Source of the DNA: Lichenostomus cassidix
Lineage: Eukaryota; Chordata; Aves; Passeriformes; Meliphagidae
Assembly (NCBI GenBank): GCA_008360975.2
Contig: CM039184.1
Location: 71,085,556-71,149,555, forward strand
Length of the DNA stretch: 64,000 nucleotides
Direction: 5' to 3'
This document shows positions 54,201 through 63,492 of this stretch, in pieces (position 1 is the first letter of the stretch; every line of letters begins with the position of its first letter). The notes under the pieces are model-generated. The model was not told the DNA's origin. It did not search any database and worked only from the letters and a program-made list of their open reading frames with translations. The position numbers and the translations under genes are program-made.

Positions 54201-57200
54201 ACTGAATGTCTAGAGCTGTGGAGCAAAACTACAGACAGCCCAGTTTGATGGTACAGGCCCTCAGTTATGTCTTCAGAGGGGGAGTAGTGCAGCTGAGTTT
54301 ATGACACAAGGATTTCTGAGGCTTTTAATTAAGTGGGATAAACATGAGTACATGGTTTCCAGATGAGGTTGAGGAGGCAGAATTAACATATAGTTTTGCT
54401 ATTGCTTTCCTTACCATGTCAGGTGTAGTAGTATGAAGTGACCCTGAGATTAGCTCAGTTGGTTAGAGCACAGTGCTAACAACAACCCAAGTTGTGGATT
54501 CTCTCCCTGTATCAGCCATTCACTTAAGAGATGGACTCAGTGATCTTTGTGTGTCCTATCCAACTCAGAGTATCTTTCTGTGAAATCTGCAGTAATCCTT
54601 ACCACTCTTCATTGAGTTCTTGTACTTAGAATCTTCTACCTTTGTACAAGCTGCTGCAGTTAAGCATATTAATAGCTGCAGACACCGAGGTGGTAGATTA
54701 TATGGAGGCAGTTACCATCAGTAAGCTAAATGGCAGGAGCTATATGGCAGTACCTTTGACTTGCATTAGGGTAAGAGCTGATGAAAAATCAGTATTTGGA
54801 GCATCTTAGTTTGCATGTCTGATTCCTTAGATGGTATCATGTGCAATTAACCCTCCCTTTGATTAATCAAGTTTTTGCACTCCCATCATTCTTGCACTGA
54901 GCTCTCCATTCAAACTGGAATGTGTGTCCTTGGCCAAGTAAGGACAGTGACATAGAGCTTATCTCACTCGTGCCAGTCTGCACATGCCCTCATTCACTGA
55001 GTTTTGCACATGGGTAATATGTGCATTTTAAATTCTATGATAAATAATGCCCATTAAAACAGATTTTGGATCTAAATTATTACTGATCAAGCTCAAGTTA
55101 AACAGGTCATCATTAAAAAAAATATTGTTCAGCAGTGAAGAATGGACTTTACAAGGAAATGCTTCAGCCCAAGCCCAAAGATTCCTTATGACATATTTGT
55201 TAAGAAACGAAATAAGATTTACATAAAAATAAACGATGCACAAAATCTTGTCATGTGTCCCTTTTATATAGCTGTGATGGGACTGTGGTATGAGGGTAAG
55301 AAATAAGGTACAAGTTATTAGCCCAAGTTATATAGACCTCACAGCTTTTTCTTTAAATCCTATTTTTGTTCCCACGTGTCTAAAATCCATTGTGCATTTG
55401 TTTCTCAAATCTTACTTTATTAATGCACTGATTCTTTAATGGTCTTCGAGATAACACGCTACCACCTTTACCTTGGTGACCACCTACAGTGTCTGTTTGC
55501 AATGAGAAATGGCTGGTGGTTAACTAGCTTCTCTCAGAAATACAGCAACATTTCCAGAAGGCTTAGTAATGTACCCATGTCAACTTTTCCCAAGACCTCT
55601 AGAGCAGCTGCTTCAGCATTTACTTCTTCATCAAAGTAATAAAACATAACTTTGTGTGAAAAGTTCAAACTTAGTGGTAATCTCAGAAAGAAATGTGATT
55701 TGCAGTCCCTTTAAAGTTTGTTTTAGTATACAACCATAGTTGTGCTGTTGCATTATTTGTAAAGCAACAAATTCAGTGTATTTCATACTATAACTGTGAA
55801 AGTAATGTGTCAGGTTCGTTGCTTCTCTGACTTTTTGCTTTTATGTAGCATTAAATAAGCATTTTAATTCCTGTTTTTGCAGTGTTTGAAAGATTTGCTG
55901 GGTCACTTATGTAATAAAATACTTTGATCTAATCTCTAGAATAGAGATTAGTCCTTTGTGCCAAGTCGGATTTTCATTGTATAATGTCCATTGCAGCTAA
56001 TGAATGATGTTTAGCCTAGACTTCCAGTTCATGACAGAGCAGACATGTTTACTCTTATTTGGTTATTAGTCTCTTCTGACAGTTATTTTTACAGATGGAA
56101 GTTCTGTTAATCATGGCAATGTAGTATGTGTTAAAGATTACTAATATGAAAGAAGTGGTTTGACTTTTGTATGGAAAAGTGACTGGCAAAGGTGATTATG
56201 TAAAATAGAGATGAGAGAAAATGTATCAATTGGTTTGGGTTTTTCCCCAGGTTACGCATTCCTCCTGTTCCAAGAAGAGAGTTCTGTTCAGGCCCTGATT
56301 GACGCCTGCATTGAAGAAGATGGAAAGCTCTATCTGTGTGTTTCCAGCCCTACTATCAAGGACAAGCCAGTAAGTACTCAGTCGATGGCCTGCAGGCTGT
56401 AGCTGCCATCTGTCTAAAGCAGCATTGGAAATTAGGAAGATGAAAAAAATCAAAAGCAAATTACTGTTGGCAGAGCTCAACATCTGGAACACTTGGATTA
56501 TTTTAAAATTGTAGTATTTTGAATTAGTAGGATTAAAACAAAGCACCTAAACATGCTAAGCTAATGATGTTATGACTGACAATTTATATAGGCTGATGAA
56601 CATACTTCCACATTGTAGTGAAACTTAAAGTAGGATACTATTTTCCTTCCCAATTTAATAGGTTCAGATCCGTCCCTGGAATCTAAGTGATAGTGACTTC
56701 GTGATGGATGGTTCGCAGCCACTTGATCCTCGGAAAACAATTTTTGTTGGAGGAGTCCCTAGACCACTGAGAGCTGGTAAGTAGAATCTGTGGCAATTTT
56801 TAAAAGTAAGAAACTACTAGAAATAATTTGTACAATGCATAATTTTTCATAGTTATGTATGGATAGTTATATACATATAAAAATTGAACAGTCTCGGTAG
56901 TTTCAACCACAGTACAATATTAACATTAAATCAAATTCTTAAATTTCTCTGCCGTCTGACTTTGGGCATAAATTCCAGTTCATTGTTGAGATTTACTGGA
57001 AACTGTTACTTCTTTATAGCTGTCGAAAATATTTTGATCAAATTAGCAAAACTGTAGTGTAAACTATGTCAAAAAAGGCATAAAACAAAGAGTTTGGTTT
57101 TAAAATAATGCTATGGGAACATCTCTGCCCTGCTCCGTGACTATGGTGCAGTATTTGTACCTGCTTGTCATTGTGCATTAGCTGCTGTTCTGTGCTGTCA

Positions 57201-60200
57201 TGTTACACACACAAACACAGGTGATGGAGTACTTGAACAAGTAGGCATAGAGGAAAAAGGAAGAAATTCAGAGAGCTAGCACAGTCTGTATGACACAAAG
57301 TTATATGACATTGCAGGACTCTTTCTAGACTCTTGCCAGAGGCGTGAACAAAAAAGTAAATGTTTCTGTAGCTGTGGAATGGTTGATCTATAACCAGGAC
57401 AGTCTGCATTTTGAGATTGGCTGCAGTAGCCTTTTACAACGTTTTAGGTGACTTTCTAGTAAGTAGGTTGCAGTAAATGTTGGAAGTAGAAGTATAACAT
57501 ACAGTGGTTCAAATACCCTTTTTTATTAGAAGGACTTTGGACTTCATTAGTCTTTGATAGTTTGTAATGAATTTTATTCTTAGAGAAAGGTGAGCTTTTA
57601 TATGAAAGATGTTAAGAAAACCGAGAAGCAATAGTGCAAATTTGGGATACAAAGGATCTTAAATTTTTCTATCTTGGACCTGCAATGCTCAAGCTTTTTT
57701 GTTATTTTACTTTTAAGACTCCACTTTTGACTGTAATGCAACCTCTGTAAATGAGCGTAAACACAGCATGTTCCAACTGCAGATTAATTTTTCTTTAAAT
57801 TCAGTCCAAAGCTCCATATTACTGTGCTGAATGTCTGTGATAAATTTAATGGATTCATTCTTATGCTCAGCTCGCAAATGCCCTGTATATGTGAAAATGA
57901 AACTTTTATGGCATTGTGAAATAAGAATAATGACTTTACAAAAGCAGTAAAACTTAAGGAGACTCTTCAAAGAGCTATTGAACATCAAGGACTGCTGACA
58001 CCTCCATATCCTAATACAGAGGATACTAATTCTGAGAAAAACAGTGTTTTCCACCCCAATGAATTGCAACTGAATTCAGTATAATCTGGCAGTCAGAGGA
58101 CTGCCAAGGTAACTTGATCTGTAAAATTTGAAATTTTTGTTTCTCTGAACTTCAGTATCTCTGGTAAGTGTAGCACTGTAGAGATAATCAAACTCTGTGT
58201 GGCTGATGAAAAGGTGCTAACTACATCTTTAAATTCAAGTAGGGCGTAGAACATTAAGACAGACAGAGGACATGTACCAGGGAATGTGTGGCATGTGGAT
58301 CTATCTTACACCACTTACATTCCAATGCCTGCCCAAAAACACTTTTGCTGTAATCCCCTGAAGAAAAATGACCTGGAATTCCATTTCCAGGTTATCAAGA
58401 ACTTACAATTCCATTGTTCCTTGGATGTATGTACCCACAGTGTGAAAGATCTGTCTGCTGAGTATTTAATAGTTTATTTAATATTATTTCTTTAATATTT
58501 TTTAATCCTGTTATTACTGTTCCATTAGCTGTTGCAATATTAACAATTAAAATTAACTTTTATGGTATTTTTAGACATGAGCGCACTAAGTTTGTACTGT
58601 AAGAACAGTTTAAATAAACACTGTTTTGTTTCTTAATAGTGGAATTGGCTATGATCATGGACCGTCTCTATGGTGGAGTTTGTTACGCAGGAATTGACAC
58701 TGACCCTGAGCTGAAATACCCAAAAGGTGCTGGACGTGTTGCTTTTTCCAATCAGCAGAGTTACATTGCTGCCATCAGTGCTCGGTTTGTTCAACTTCAG
58801 CATGGCGATATTGATAAACGAGTAAGTTACACAGAAATTTTAAAAAGGAGTTACACCCTGCAAAGAAACTTCTCAGAGTGTGATAGCATTGCATGTGATT
58901 GGCTTTCAAGCCAGCTTTTACATTTTTTTTAGCATCCCCATAACTCCAGTGCTTTCAGGAGTGTGCCGTGAGTGCTCCCAAACAAACAACATGTTTCCAC
59001 AGAGCAGCAGTTTGTTCCTTTGACATATGTTGGACCATATGTTCTTCCTATTCTGGAGTTCCTGGTTTTGTTGTGTATGGGCAAAGGGCTTGAAAATCTC
59101 TTTCTCTCCCATGTTCTAATGAAACCAAATACTGTGATAATTCCTCTGTCATTCATAAGAAACTCTAGTATTCATTGGCTTCAGATTAGCTTGATATTTA
59201 TAGCTGCCCTTAATTTCATAATTGTCAGTGCTCCAAAAGTTGGTCAGGCTCAACACTTGAAACACAAAATGCCTTATTTTTTCTGTTTGAGAGTCTTCTT
59301 AGTACTTACCAATGCATATTTCTACATGTTTGCTACAGATGCTATTCCTAGCAAATGTGAAACTAGCTTATATTAAGAAGACTAGTGAACTTCATAACTC
59401 CTAATTAGAAGTACAAGAGTAGCAAATAAAACTGGCATCTAAATTATGTCAGTTTTAAGGGTCACTAGTTTTGATGTCAAGAGCTGCAGAGATAGTCTGG
59501 CATTAATAGGTGTTCTTAAAAAAATGGTCTTATGGGAAGAAGGGTTGAGTAAGTAAAGTAGTTCAAGGTCCAGTCTCCTCCACAGATCAAAGACACAGGA
59601 AAAAGAAAGTAGTACATTTAACAGAAGTCTGCTCTAGGGAGGCAGCACTTGCTTCTCTCCTTTCAAAAAGGCAGAGTGATACAAATGTGGTCCTTCCCAG
59701 AGGACGAGTGGGTGTGGATGTGGGTAGTGATCTAGGCTTCACATTAAGATGTATTGGCTACCTTTTGGTCATGGGATTGCTCTCCTTGTGACTTGCAGCT
59801 GTCATTGACTTATAACTCTACATTTTGGATAGTTTTGTAAAGAAAAAATGGCCTTGACACTGTGACTGTATTAAGGGAAATAAAATTGTTAATCATCTTG
59901 CATTTGAGTATTTGGAAAAAATGGGAATAAGGACCAGAATTCAGAATTTCTTCTAAAGAAATGCTAGATGGGTAATTTAGCTTCAGAATTGGGTATTATT
60001 TAGCGTGTTTCAGGAACTGTCTAAAGGGCATTTGTCTGTGAAGTCACCTGACTTGAAAATTGAGATGTGGACAGTTGGATCCCATCCAAATTATGTCTTG
60101 GTCTTCCTCTTCCCATGGGAGTAGTGTGTCCTTGGCAGTAGAGAGGTATATGGTAGACTGGCAATGCCATCTTGTAAGAGAAGGAGGGCATGAACCTGAC

Positions 60201-63200
60201 TTAGGCTGCACTTCCACATACATCGTTTTGCTGGTTTGTGGTTTTTTTGATAGGTCACCAGAGATCTTTAGGGCTCTTTGGATGCCAGGCTGGCATCTGA
60301 AATGGCAGTGCTTGCTGTTTGCAGAGAAAAGGATGTAGGTTTTTTACATGTGATGTAACACTGCAGTTCTTAAGGGGGGATGGACTGCAGGCTTCGTGGA
60401 GCTTGGACAGGGGGACACAAAATCTATCCTGAATACTAGATCTGAGAACCACAGCATTTGACTTATATCCACTGAGACATATTTTATAAAAACAATACTC
60501 AATGATTTCTTCAATCACAAGTTACCAAAAAAAAAGACAAAAAAAAACATCAAAAAAACCCAAATACCAAAACAAGCTAAAAAACCGCCACCAACTATAG
60601 TTAGTTTCTGGAGATAGCTGTTCCTGGGTTGGAGAAGTTGAGGGGGAAAGGGCAGGAAGATCCAGGTTTTATCTTTAAATATCTGAATTCTTAACGTTTC
60701 TTTTTAGATATAATTTATATTCTTTCTTTAGTGTTGCTTTTCTAACACTTGAAAATTATTTTTTTGACTCAAGTGTTCTCTTAAATTTGGAATTTCCGCA
60801 TTTGTATTAGCATCCTTATTTTTTCTTATTTTAAAAAATGTGTGCTACTCCTGAGGTGTTTCACTGGCAAAATACAGAAATGCAAAATCTTAACTATTTT
60901 AATAAATTTGTCTTTAAGTCCCATGATGGGGAGGGTATATGAACTTCTTTGTTTATCTGAGAGGGGGGTTATTCTATTGTTTTTAAATCATCTTCTTTAA
61001 TTAAACAATAAGGTCAATCCTTATTTTTATAATTACATACATTTATTACCACCATTTATTACAAGTTATTTGCATTACTGAGGAGTCATAGAGAAGAGCA
61101 TCACTTTAGGGAACACCTTGACTCTTAGCTTAAAGTATGAAAAAGGCTATTTTCAGAAAAAGGTTTTTATCTCCATGCAGTTTTTGCACTAATGCCTTTG
61201 CAGGCTCTGAAAATATTCTGAAATCACTATTACTGCTGATTTATAGATGAGCAAGCAGTTTGTATAAATCTGTAAACCACTGGTTTTGTAAATGAGGAAG
61301 GTAGTCCTACTTTGGGTACTGCCTTCACCCAAGGTGTTTTGTGTATGTTGGCCAGGAAGGTAGTACAGTATAGATTTCACTCAAGTCCTAGAGGCAGAGG
61401 CTGTTCTACCCTTTACCTCAGCATAGCCTTTCTATACCTGTTATATCCAGTTTCTGTAGGTCTGCTGTCCTTTCACATTCTTTTCATAACCAGTTTTGTC
61501 TGTGTAAAAGTAGTTTTTCATTGCAAAATTTTGCTTTTCACCTATTTATCCTTCTGAACTTCAGATCAAAGTATTTTGAGCAGTTTTTGCACATACCTTT
61601 TCCTACATTAATTGGAAATCTTAGTGTCACAGTCACTTGGCAAACATTGTCTGTGTTCCTAACTTTTCCCTTTACTAAGTTCTCTGTAGCTTCTCTCCAC
61701 TTCTTTTGATGTGTAGATATATTTAGTTTCTCTAACAGATGTTTTTCTTCAGCAAAGTACTCCTCGTCCTTTTTTATCATATATGAAAGCTCAGCTCCAA
61801 ACATTTCTTTGGAGTTTGAACTCCAAATAATTCCTTAAAGTATTGTTAACTTTCATATGCCATCAGCCTGCATTCACTTCATGTCATATTTCCATTCCCC
61901 AAAGTGTTTCTCTGATATTTTCGAAATCATCTTCATACCGATCTTGGTGCATTAGTGCACTGAAGCTTGAAATATATGCTGCTTCATGCTTTCAGTAATT
62001 CTGAGCCACAGACACAGTTACTGCATAAGGTACCTGTTTATTGGAAAGTTTGAGTGTAATTAGTGATAAGACAGGTCACTGTAGTGAAATAAGAAGTAGA
62101 TCTCCTACTGAATGTAGATTACTGGAAGACGCATACCCTGTTTGACATTTCTGGGATGGTCTCTGCTTCTGTTGCTAAGAACATGAAGACTATTCAGCTG
62201 AAAAACTTCAGGGTGGGGAGCTATATGTGTAAATTTTTTTCTGAGATACACTGAAAAAAAAGTAGTATTTTAAAGATCTTCATAATTCAGACAAATCCTG
62301 TCTGAGTGTAGAACATGCAGGCAATGTCTATGTAGCAATCTTCTTAGGTATTAGTATCTAAGGGAAAAATCTCTTGCAGCAGTGAGGAAAATGTGGAAGA
62401 CAACAATACATTCCTTAATGATCGAGTCAACTCATTTTGTGTTTTATTATGAAGTCCTCTTCCTGTCTGATTGCAGTCTGTAGCAGTTCAGTTATGCAAA
62501 GACATAATGCATATTTACCACTGGACTCCTGCCACTTTTCCATTCTGGCAGTCAGATGAGTTTGGGAGAGAGAAGCTGTGTAAGACAGGTGTTTGTAGCT
62601 GTCTGTAGACTTGCAGAATGGTCTTTAAAAAAATATTTTCAGAAATGCATTGAATACAAATTCCTGTACGGCTCAAAGGCACAAAAAGAGAAAGTAATAG
62701 ATTACCAAAGTGGTAGATCCAAATTTGACCATATTATAAAAATTGAGTGAACAATTGAGTGAATTTACAGTGAACAGCACTGCTAAAAGATCTGCATTAC
62801 AGCATTCAGAAAGTACTTCTAATTTGCACACAGATGTAGTACATGCAGAGACACTTGTATTTTTTTAAAAATTCTACATTATAGGGTTACAGTCTCATAT
62901 GTTATTTTTTTGCTAAACAGTATAGAATTGGATGTCATGTTGAAGTCCAGTTGGGAGACCTTTGAGTGGTTTGGTTTTCTTCTACACATGCATCCATAAT
63001 ATCACTTGCAAAGAACACTCTCCCAGAATAAATTAGGGGAAGTTTCTGATGTGGCTGTTTATCACACACACAGTGTACACTTCTGAAGATCTGCCTTAAA
63101 GTGTCCTGCTGTACAGATGGGTCTGTAGATGGTAAATGGTAACAGTTAATAACTGATCAGTTATGCAAAGGCACTAATGTGACTGATTTCAGACTTCAGG

Positions 63201-63492
63201 GGGATTTTTGGGGTTCTTTTTTAAACAGTTATTAACTGGAATTGTTCCTGTTTCACTCCAACAGGTGGAGGTAAAGCCATACGTGTTGGATGACCAGATG
63301 TGTGACGAGTGCCAGGGTGCGCGGTGCGGTGGGAAGTTTGCTCCTTTCTTTTGTGCCAATGTCACTTGCCTGCAGTATTACTGTGAGTTTTGTTGGGCAA
63401 ATATCCACTCTCGTGCAGGACGTGAATTCCATAAGCCATTGGTAAAGGAGGGGGCTGACCGCCCGCGTCAGATCCACTTCCGCTGGAATTAA
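14085..63492 (+). CDS. CPEB2: CPEB2, cytoplasmic polyadenylation element-binding protein 2 (whole spliced gene, ten constitutive coding exons plus a microexon)
   Basis: This gene encodes an RNA-binding translational regulator. The family binds U-rich cytoplasmic polyadenylation elements in 3' UTRs and controls poly(A) length, translation and elongation. The coding exons are 14085-15269, 17935-18213, 28313-28403, 36503-36553, (43135-43158 optional), 46659-46829, 48400-48489, 56251-56369, 56662-56776, 58640-58821 and 63265-63492. All junctions are GT-AG and the phases agree, giving 2511 nt and 836 residues (844 with the microexon). Residues 1-395 are low-complexity Q/H/P/A-rich. RRM1 has RNP2 KVFVGGLP near 580 and RNP1 KGYAFLLF near 622. 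RRM2 has TIFVGGVP near 688 and KGAGRVAF near 729. A ZZ-type zinc domain covers about 774-817. The linker (GRLSYPHPGTDNLLMLN, then GRSSLFPIDD) and the C-terminal RQIHFRWN identify CPEB2 rather than CPEB3 or CPEB4, whose RRMs are nearly identical. Further alternative exons inside the long introns cannot be excluded. Confidence 0.96.
15462..15480 (+). repeat. (GGGA)n G-quadruplex-type motif at the start of intron 1
   Basis: Five GGG runs are separated by single A residues on the sense strand, 193 nt after the exon 1 donor. The pattern fits an intramolecular G-quadruplex with one-base loops in DNA or pre-mRNA. Confidence 0.75.
17184..17231 (+). repeat. 24-bp tandem duplication in intron 1
   Basis: ATTCATTACTCCAGAAAT is followed by TACTCC and then by a second, almost identical copy. 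This is a simple local duplication. Confidence 0.8.
17935..18213 (+). CDS. CPEB2: CPEB2 coding exon 2 (linker, residues 396-488)
   Basis: The exon has 279 nt and is phase 0 at both ends. The acceptor is tttcttttttag and the donor is CAG|gtaagg. It begins PLLKQSPWSNQSSGW and includes the CPEB2-4 hallmark ISPLKKPFSGNVIAPPKF followed by SWIEDNVFRTD. Continuation past the donor meets a stop at 18253-18255, so normal splicing is required. The segment is disordered and serves as part of the regulatory linker ahead of the RRMs. Confidence 0.95.
18765..18870 (+). mobile_element. MIR-like (CORE-SINE) remnant
   Basis: TTTGCCACTGACATTTTACG, TGACTTTAAGTAAGTCACTT, AACTTCAGCCTGAGTAACCT and TTGGTAAAATG follow, in order, the conserved MIR core (a GCCACT, TGTGACC, CAAGTCACTTAACCT, CCTCAG, TAAAATG pattern). 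It is old and diverged. The assignment is from the remembered consensus. Confidence 0.6.
25099..25256. repeat. Long imperfect hairpin, possible foldback/MITE element
   Basis: The arm at 25099-25170 and the arm at 25184-25256 are inverted copies with roughly 80% match by eye, around a 13-nt loop. Matched pieces include TGATAAGCAG with CTGCTTATCA, ATCCAAAAC with GTTTTGGA, and CAACATGGAA with TTCCATGTTG. Related sequence continues to about 25375. Confidence 0.8.
28313..28403 (+). CDS. CPEB2: CPEB2 coding exon 3 (residues 489-518 plus first base of 519)
   Basis: The exon has 91 nt and goes from phase 0 to phase 1. The acceptor is gttttcttttag and the donor is AAAG|gtatgt. It encodes DRNRMYDSLNMHSLENSLID, then IMRAEHDPLK. 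The MHSLE(N/S)SLIDIMRAE block is conserved in CPEB2-4. Skipping this exon alone would break the frame, so it is probably constitutive. Confidence 0.95.
30700..30716. repeat. (ATT)n microsatellite
   Basis: Five to six ATT units form a short simple repeat. Confidence 0.8.
33999..34034. repeat. Polypyrimidine tract with 12-bp period (CCCCCCTTCCTT)
   Basis: Nearly three tandem units make a mirror-like C/T-only strand of about 35 nt, followed by CAGTAAG. It is of triplex-forming type. Confidence 0.8.
35536..35580. repeat. (CA)n-(TA)n compound microsatellite
   Basis: About eleven CA units are followed by TG and two TATATA blocks. It is likely to vary in length between individuals. Confidence 0.9.
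36503..36553 (+). CDS. CPEB2: CPEB2 coding exon 4 (51-nt linker exon)
   Basis: The exon has 51 nt and is phase 1 at both ends. The acceptor is ttttcttttaag and the donor is AATG|gtaagt. It encodes GRLSYPHPGTDNLLMLN (residues 519-535). Because both ends are phase 1 and the length divides by three, it can be skipped without a frameshift. The 17-residue size and position match the alternatively spliced B region described in CPEB4. Whether it is skipped in this species cannot be read from DNA alone. Confidence 0.94.
36554..43134 (+). other. CPEB2 intron between exon 4 and the microexon
   Basis: The intron is about 6.6 kb and AT-rich. Slightly GC-richer patches at 38330-38540 and 41370-41540 may be old transposon pieces but are not recognised. 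TGCATG occurs at 42626-42631 and again at the 3' splice site. No other exon is supported. Confidence 0.8.
43126..43131 (+). promoter_or_regulatory. TGCATG (RBFOX-type) and UGC motif at the microexon 3' splice site
   Basis: The acceptor reads TTTGCATGCAG. It contains TGCATG and two TGC triplets within ten bases of the exon. TGC close to the acceptor is the known feature of microexons activated by SRRM4/nSR100, and TGCATG is the RBFOX site. Binding is inferred. Confidence 0.55.
43135..43158 (+). CDS. CPEB2: CPEB2 24-nt microexon (optional, inserts ARSYGRRR)
   Basis: This short exon is bounded by tttgcatgcag and gtaattc, and both ends are phase 1. Inclusion changes LMLN-GRSS to LMLN-ARSYGRRR-GRSS and keeps the frame. 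It is the counterpart of the 8-residue C-region microexon of CPEB3 and CPEB4, whose CPEB4 copy is neuron-enriched. The insert places an Arg cluster just before the GRSS serines, which would resemble a basophilic kinase site (inference). TGCATG, the RBFOX-type motif, overlaps the acceptor region at 43126-43131 and recurs downstream at 43254-43259. The exon is far below normal gene-finder length, so annotation pipelines may miss it. Confidence 0.9.
43159..46658 (+). other. CPEB2 intron between the microexon and exon 5
   Basis: The intron is 3.5 kb and AT-rich. It has a 22-bp near-duplication at 43556-43600 (TTAGAAATAxTAAACAGATCTT twice) and a GC-richer block at 45180-45470. That block contains a chance reading frame without recognisable domains. 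Confidence 0.8.
43254..43259 (+). promoter_or_regulatory. Downstream TGCATG (RBFOX-type) motif
   Basis: The motif lies 96 nt after the microexon donor. RBFOX bound downstream of an exon usually promotes inclusion in neurons and muscle. Confidence 0.5.
46659..46829 (+). CDS. CPEB2: CPEB2 coding exon 5 (linker end and start of RRM1)
   Basis: The exon has 171 nt and is phase 1 at both ends. The acceptor is ttctttttaag and the donor is GAAG|gtgagt. It encodes GRSSLFPIDDGLLDDGHSDQ, then NGERIERFSRKVFVGGLPPD, ending in DIDE (residues 536-592). RNP2 of RRM1 is KVFVGGLP at about 580-587. The VGVLNSPTCYSAHQ stretch is CPEB2-specific compared with CPEB3 and CPEB4. Confidence 0.96.
46830..48399 (+). 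other. CPEB2 intron 5
   Basis: The intron is 1570 nt and interrupts RRM1 after its first beta strand. It contains one possible MIR remnant on the reverse strand and nothing else recognisable. Confidence 0.8.
47250..47320 (-). mobile_element. Possible MIR-like SINE remnant
   Basis: GAGAAACTTAGGCAGAGCAA, then GGTCAAGTGGCAGAGC, resembles the reverse complement of the MIR core (AACTGAGGCACAGAG, AAGGTCA, GTGGCAGAGC). It is short and diverged. Confidence 0.45.
48400..48489 (+). CDS. CPEB2: CPEB2 coding exon 6 (RRM1 core)
   Basis: The exon has 90 nt and is phase 1 at both ends. The acceptor is acctggttttag and the donor is AAAG|gtaaga. It encodes DEITASFRRFGPLVVDWPHK, then AESKSYFPPK (residues 593-622). 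This is the helix 1 and beta 2 region of RRM1, including the DWPHK motif typical of the CPEB family. It is flanked by in-frame stops, so the borders are well fixed. Confidence 0.95.
49980..50008. repeat. (TTGTATATG)n short tandem repeat
   Basis: About three copies of the 9-bp unit lie within TA-rich sequence. Confidence 0.75.
53290..54105 (-). mobile_element. CR1 LINE fragment (3' UTR and C-terminal part of ORF2), reverse orientation
   Basis: Read on the - strand, the end of the element is at 53290-53340 (GGTTGAAAAAGACCTCTAAG, then ATCCTCAAGTCCAAC in + orientation), the usual CR1 terminus. Above it, - strand frames between 53382 and 54077 keep recognisable CR1 ORF2 C-terminal motifs. These include KARCWVLHLGHNNPRQYYR, DVLEHVQRRAMELGKGLENK, LEKRKLRGDLKALYNCLKG and RTRGNTLKLCQGKFRLG. 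The frames shift between segments, so the reverse-transcriptase C-terminal region is broken. About 0.8 kb remains, typical of a 5'-truncated copy. A 20-bp tandem duplication lies inside at about 53831-53868. Confidence 0.93.
54438..54586 (+). mobile_element. tRNA-Ile-derived SINE with CR1-like tail (TguSINE1-like)
   Basis: The head resembles tRNA-Ile. It has a perfect A box TAGCTCAGTTGG (54451-54462), then TTAGAGCACAGTGCTAACAA with an AAC triplet where the anticodon would be, and a decayed B box GGATTCTCTCC (54496-54506). The tail GACTCAGTGATCTTTGTGTG followed by TCCTATCCAACTCAGAGTAT and TTTCTGTGA matches a CR1 3' end. Such tRNA-Ile/CR1 chimeras are known as TguSINE1 in passerine birds. This copy is on the + strand, 0.3 kb from the CR1 fragment. 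It is a SINE and not a working tRNA gene. Confidence 0.85.
56251..56369 (+). CDS. CPEB2: CPEB2 coding exon 7 (RRM1 RNP1 and C-terminal half)
   Basis: The exon has 119 nt and goes from phase 1 to phase 0. The acceptor is ggtttttccccag and the donor is CCA|gtaagt. It encodes GYAFLLFQEESSVQALIDAC, then IEEDGKLYLCVSSPTIKDKP (residues 623-662). RNP1 (KGYAFLLF) spans the exon 6/7 junction. Confidence 0.96.
56662..56776 (+). CDS. CPEB2: CPEB2 coding exon 8 (inter-RRM linker and RRM2 RNP2)
   Basis: The exon has 115 nt and goes from phase 0 to phase 1. The acceptor is caatttaatag and the donor is GCTG|gtaagt. It encodes VQIRPWNLSDSDFVMDGSQP, then LDPRKTIFVGGVPRPLRA (residues 663-700). The IRPW linker and the RRM2 RNP2 motif TIFVGGVP are nearly invariant in CPEB2-4. 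The preceding intron is only 292 nt. Confidence 0.96.
56777..58639 (+). other. CPEB2 intron 8
   Basis: The intron is 1863 nt and AT-rich. It holds only chance reading frames and no recognised repeats. Confidence 0.8.
58640..58821 (+). CDS. CPEB2: CPEB2 coding exon 9 (body of RRM2)
   Basis: The exon has 182 nt and goes from phase 1 to phase 0. The acceptor is ttgtttcttaatag and the donor is CGA|gtaagt. It encodes VELAMIMDRLYGGVCYAGID, then TDPELKYPKGAGRVAFSNQQ, then SYIAAISARFVQLQHGDIDK ending in R (residues 701-761). RNP1 of RRM2 is KGAGRVAF at about 729-736. Confidence 0.96.
58822..63264 (+). other. CPEB2 intron 9
   Basis: The intron is 4.4 kb and AT-rich, with an A-rich low-complexity tract at 60527-60592. 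It also holds several short reading frames without domains. The frame of exon 9 runs on to a stop about 110 nt after its donor, so unspliced transcripts would lose the ZZ domain. Confidence 0.8.
60527..60592. repeat. A-rich low-complexity tract
   Basis: Three A runs of seven to nine bases are separated by short G/C-containing spacers. No retrocopied gene body is recognisable next to it. Confidence 0.7.
63265..63492 (+). CDS. CPEB2: CPEB2 final coding exon (ZZ zinc domain and stop)
   Basis: The acceptor is ttcactccaacag and the first codon is phase 0. The exon encodes 75 residues and a TAA at 63490-63492. Cysteines near residues 774, 777, 782, 791, 796, 801 and 804 and histidines near 809 and 817 form the CEBP_ZZ cross-brace zinc domain. 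The known role of that domain is to support RNA binding and protein contacts. The end RPRQIHFRWN differs from the CPEB3 and CPEB4 ends and supports CPEB2. Confidence 0.97.
   Translation: MEVKPYVLDDQMCDECQGARCGGKFAPFFCANVTCLQYYCEFCWANIHSRAGREFHKPLVKEGADRPRQIHFRWN

Larger units (their letters stand above)
48490..56250 (+). other. CPEB2 intron 6
   Basis: The intron is 7.8 kb and splits RRM1 just before RNP1. It contains a TTGTATATG repeat, a reverse-strand CR1 fragment and a tRNA-derived SINE. A block at 51660-51850 is GC-richer and has a perfect 8-bp hairpin (GCAGTGAC/GTCACTGC, 51766-51787). No exon is supported. Confidence 0.8.

Noticed and set aside
54438..54510. A functional tRNA gene
   Set aside because: The A box is intact but the B box is decayed and the sequence runs into a CR1-type tail, which is SINE structure.
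58972..59376. 134-residue hydrophobic forward frame in intron 9
   Set aside because: It is a Leu/Phe/Ile-rich reading of AT-rich intron sequence without domains or a plausible start context.
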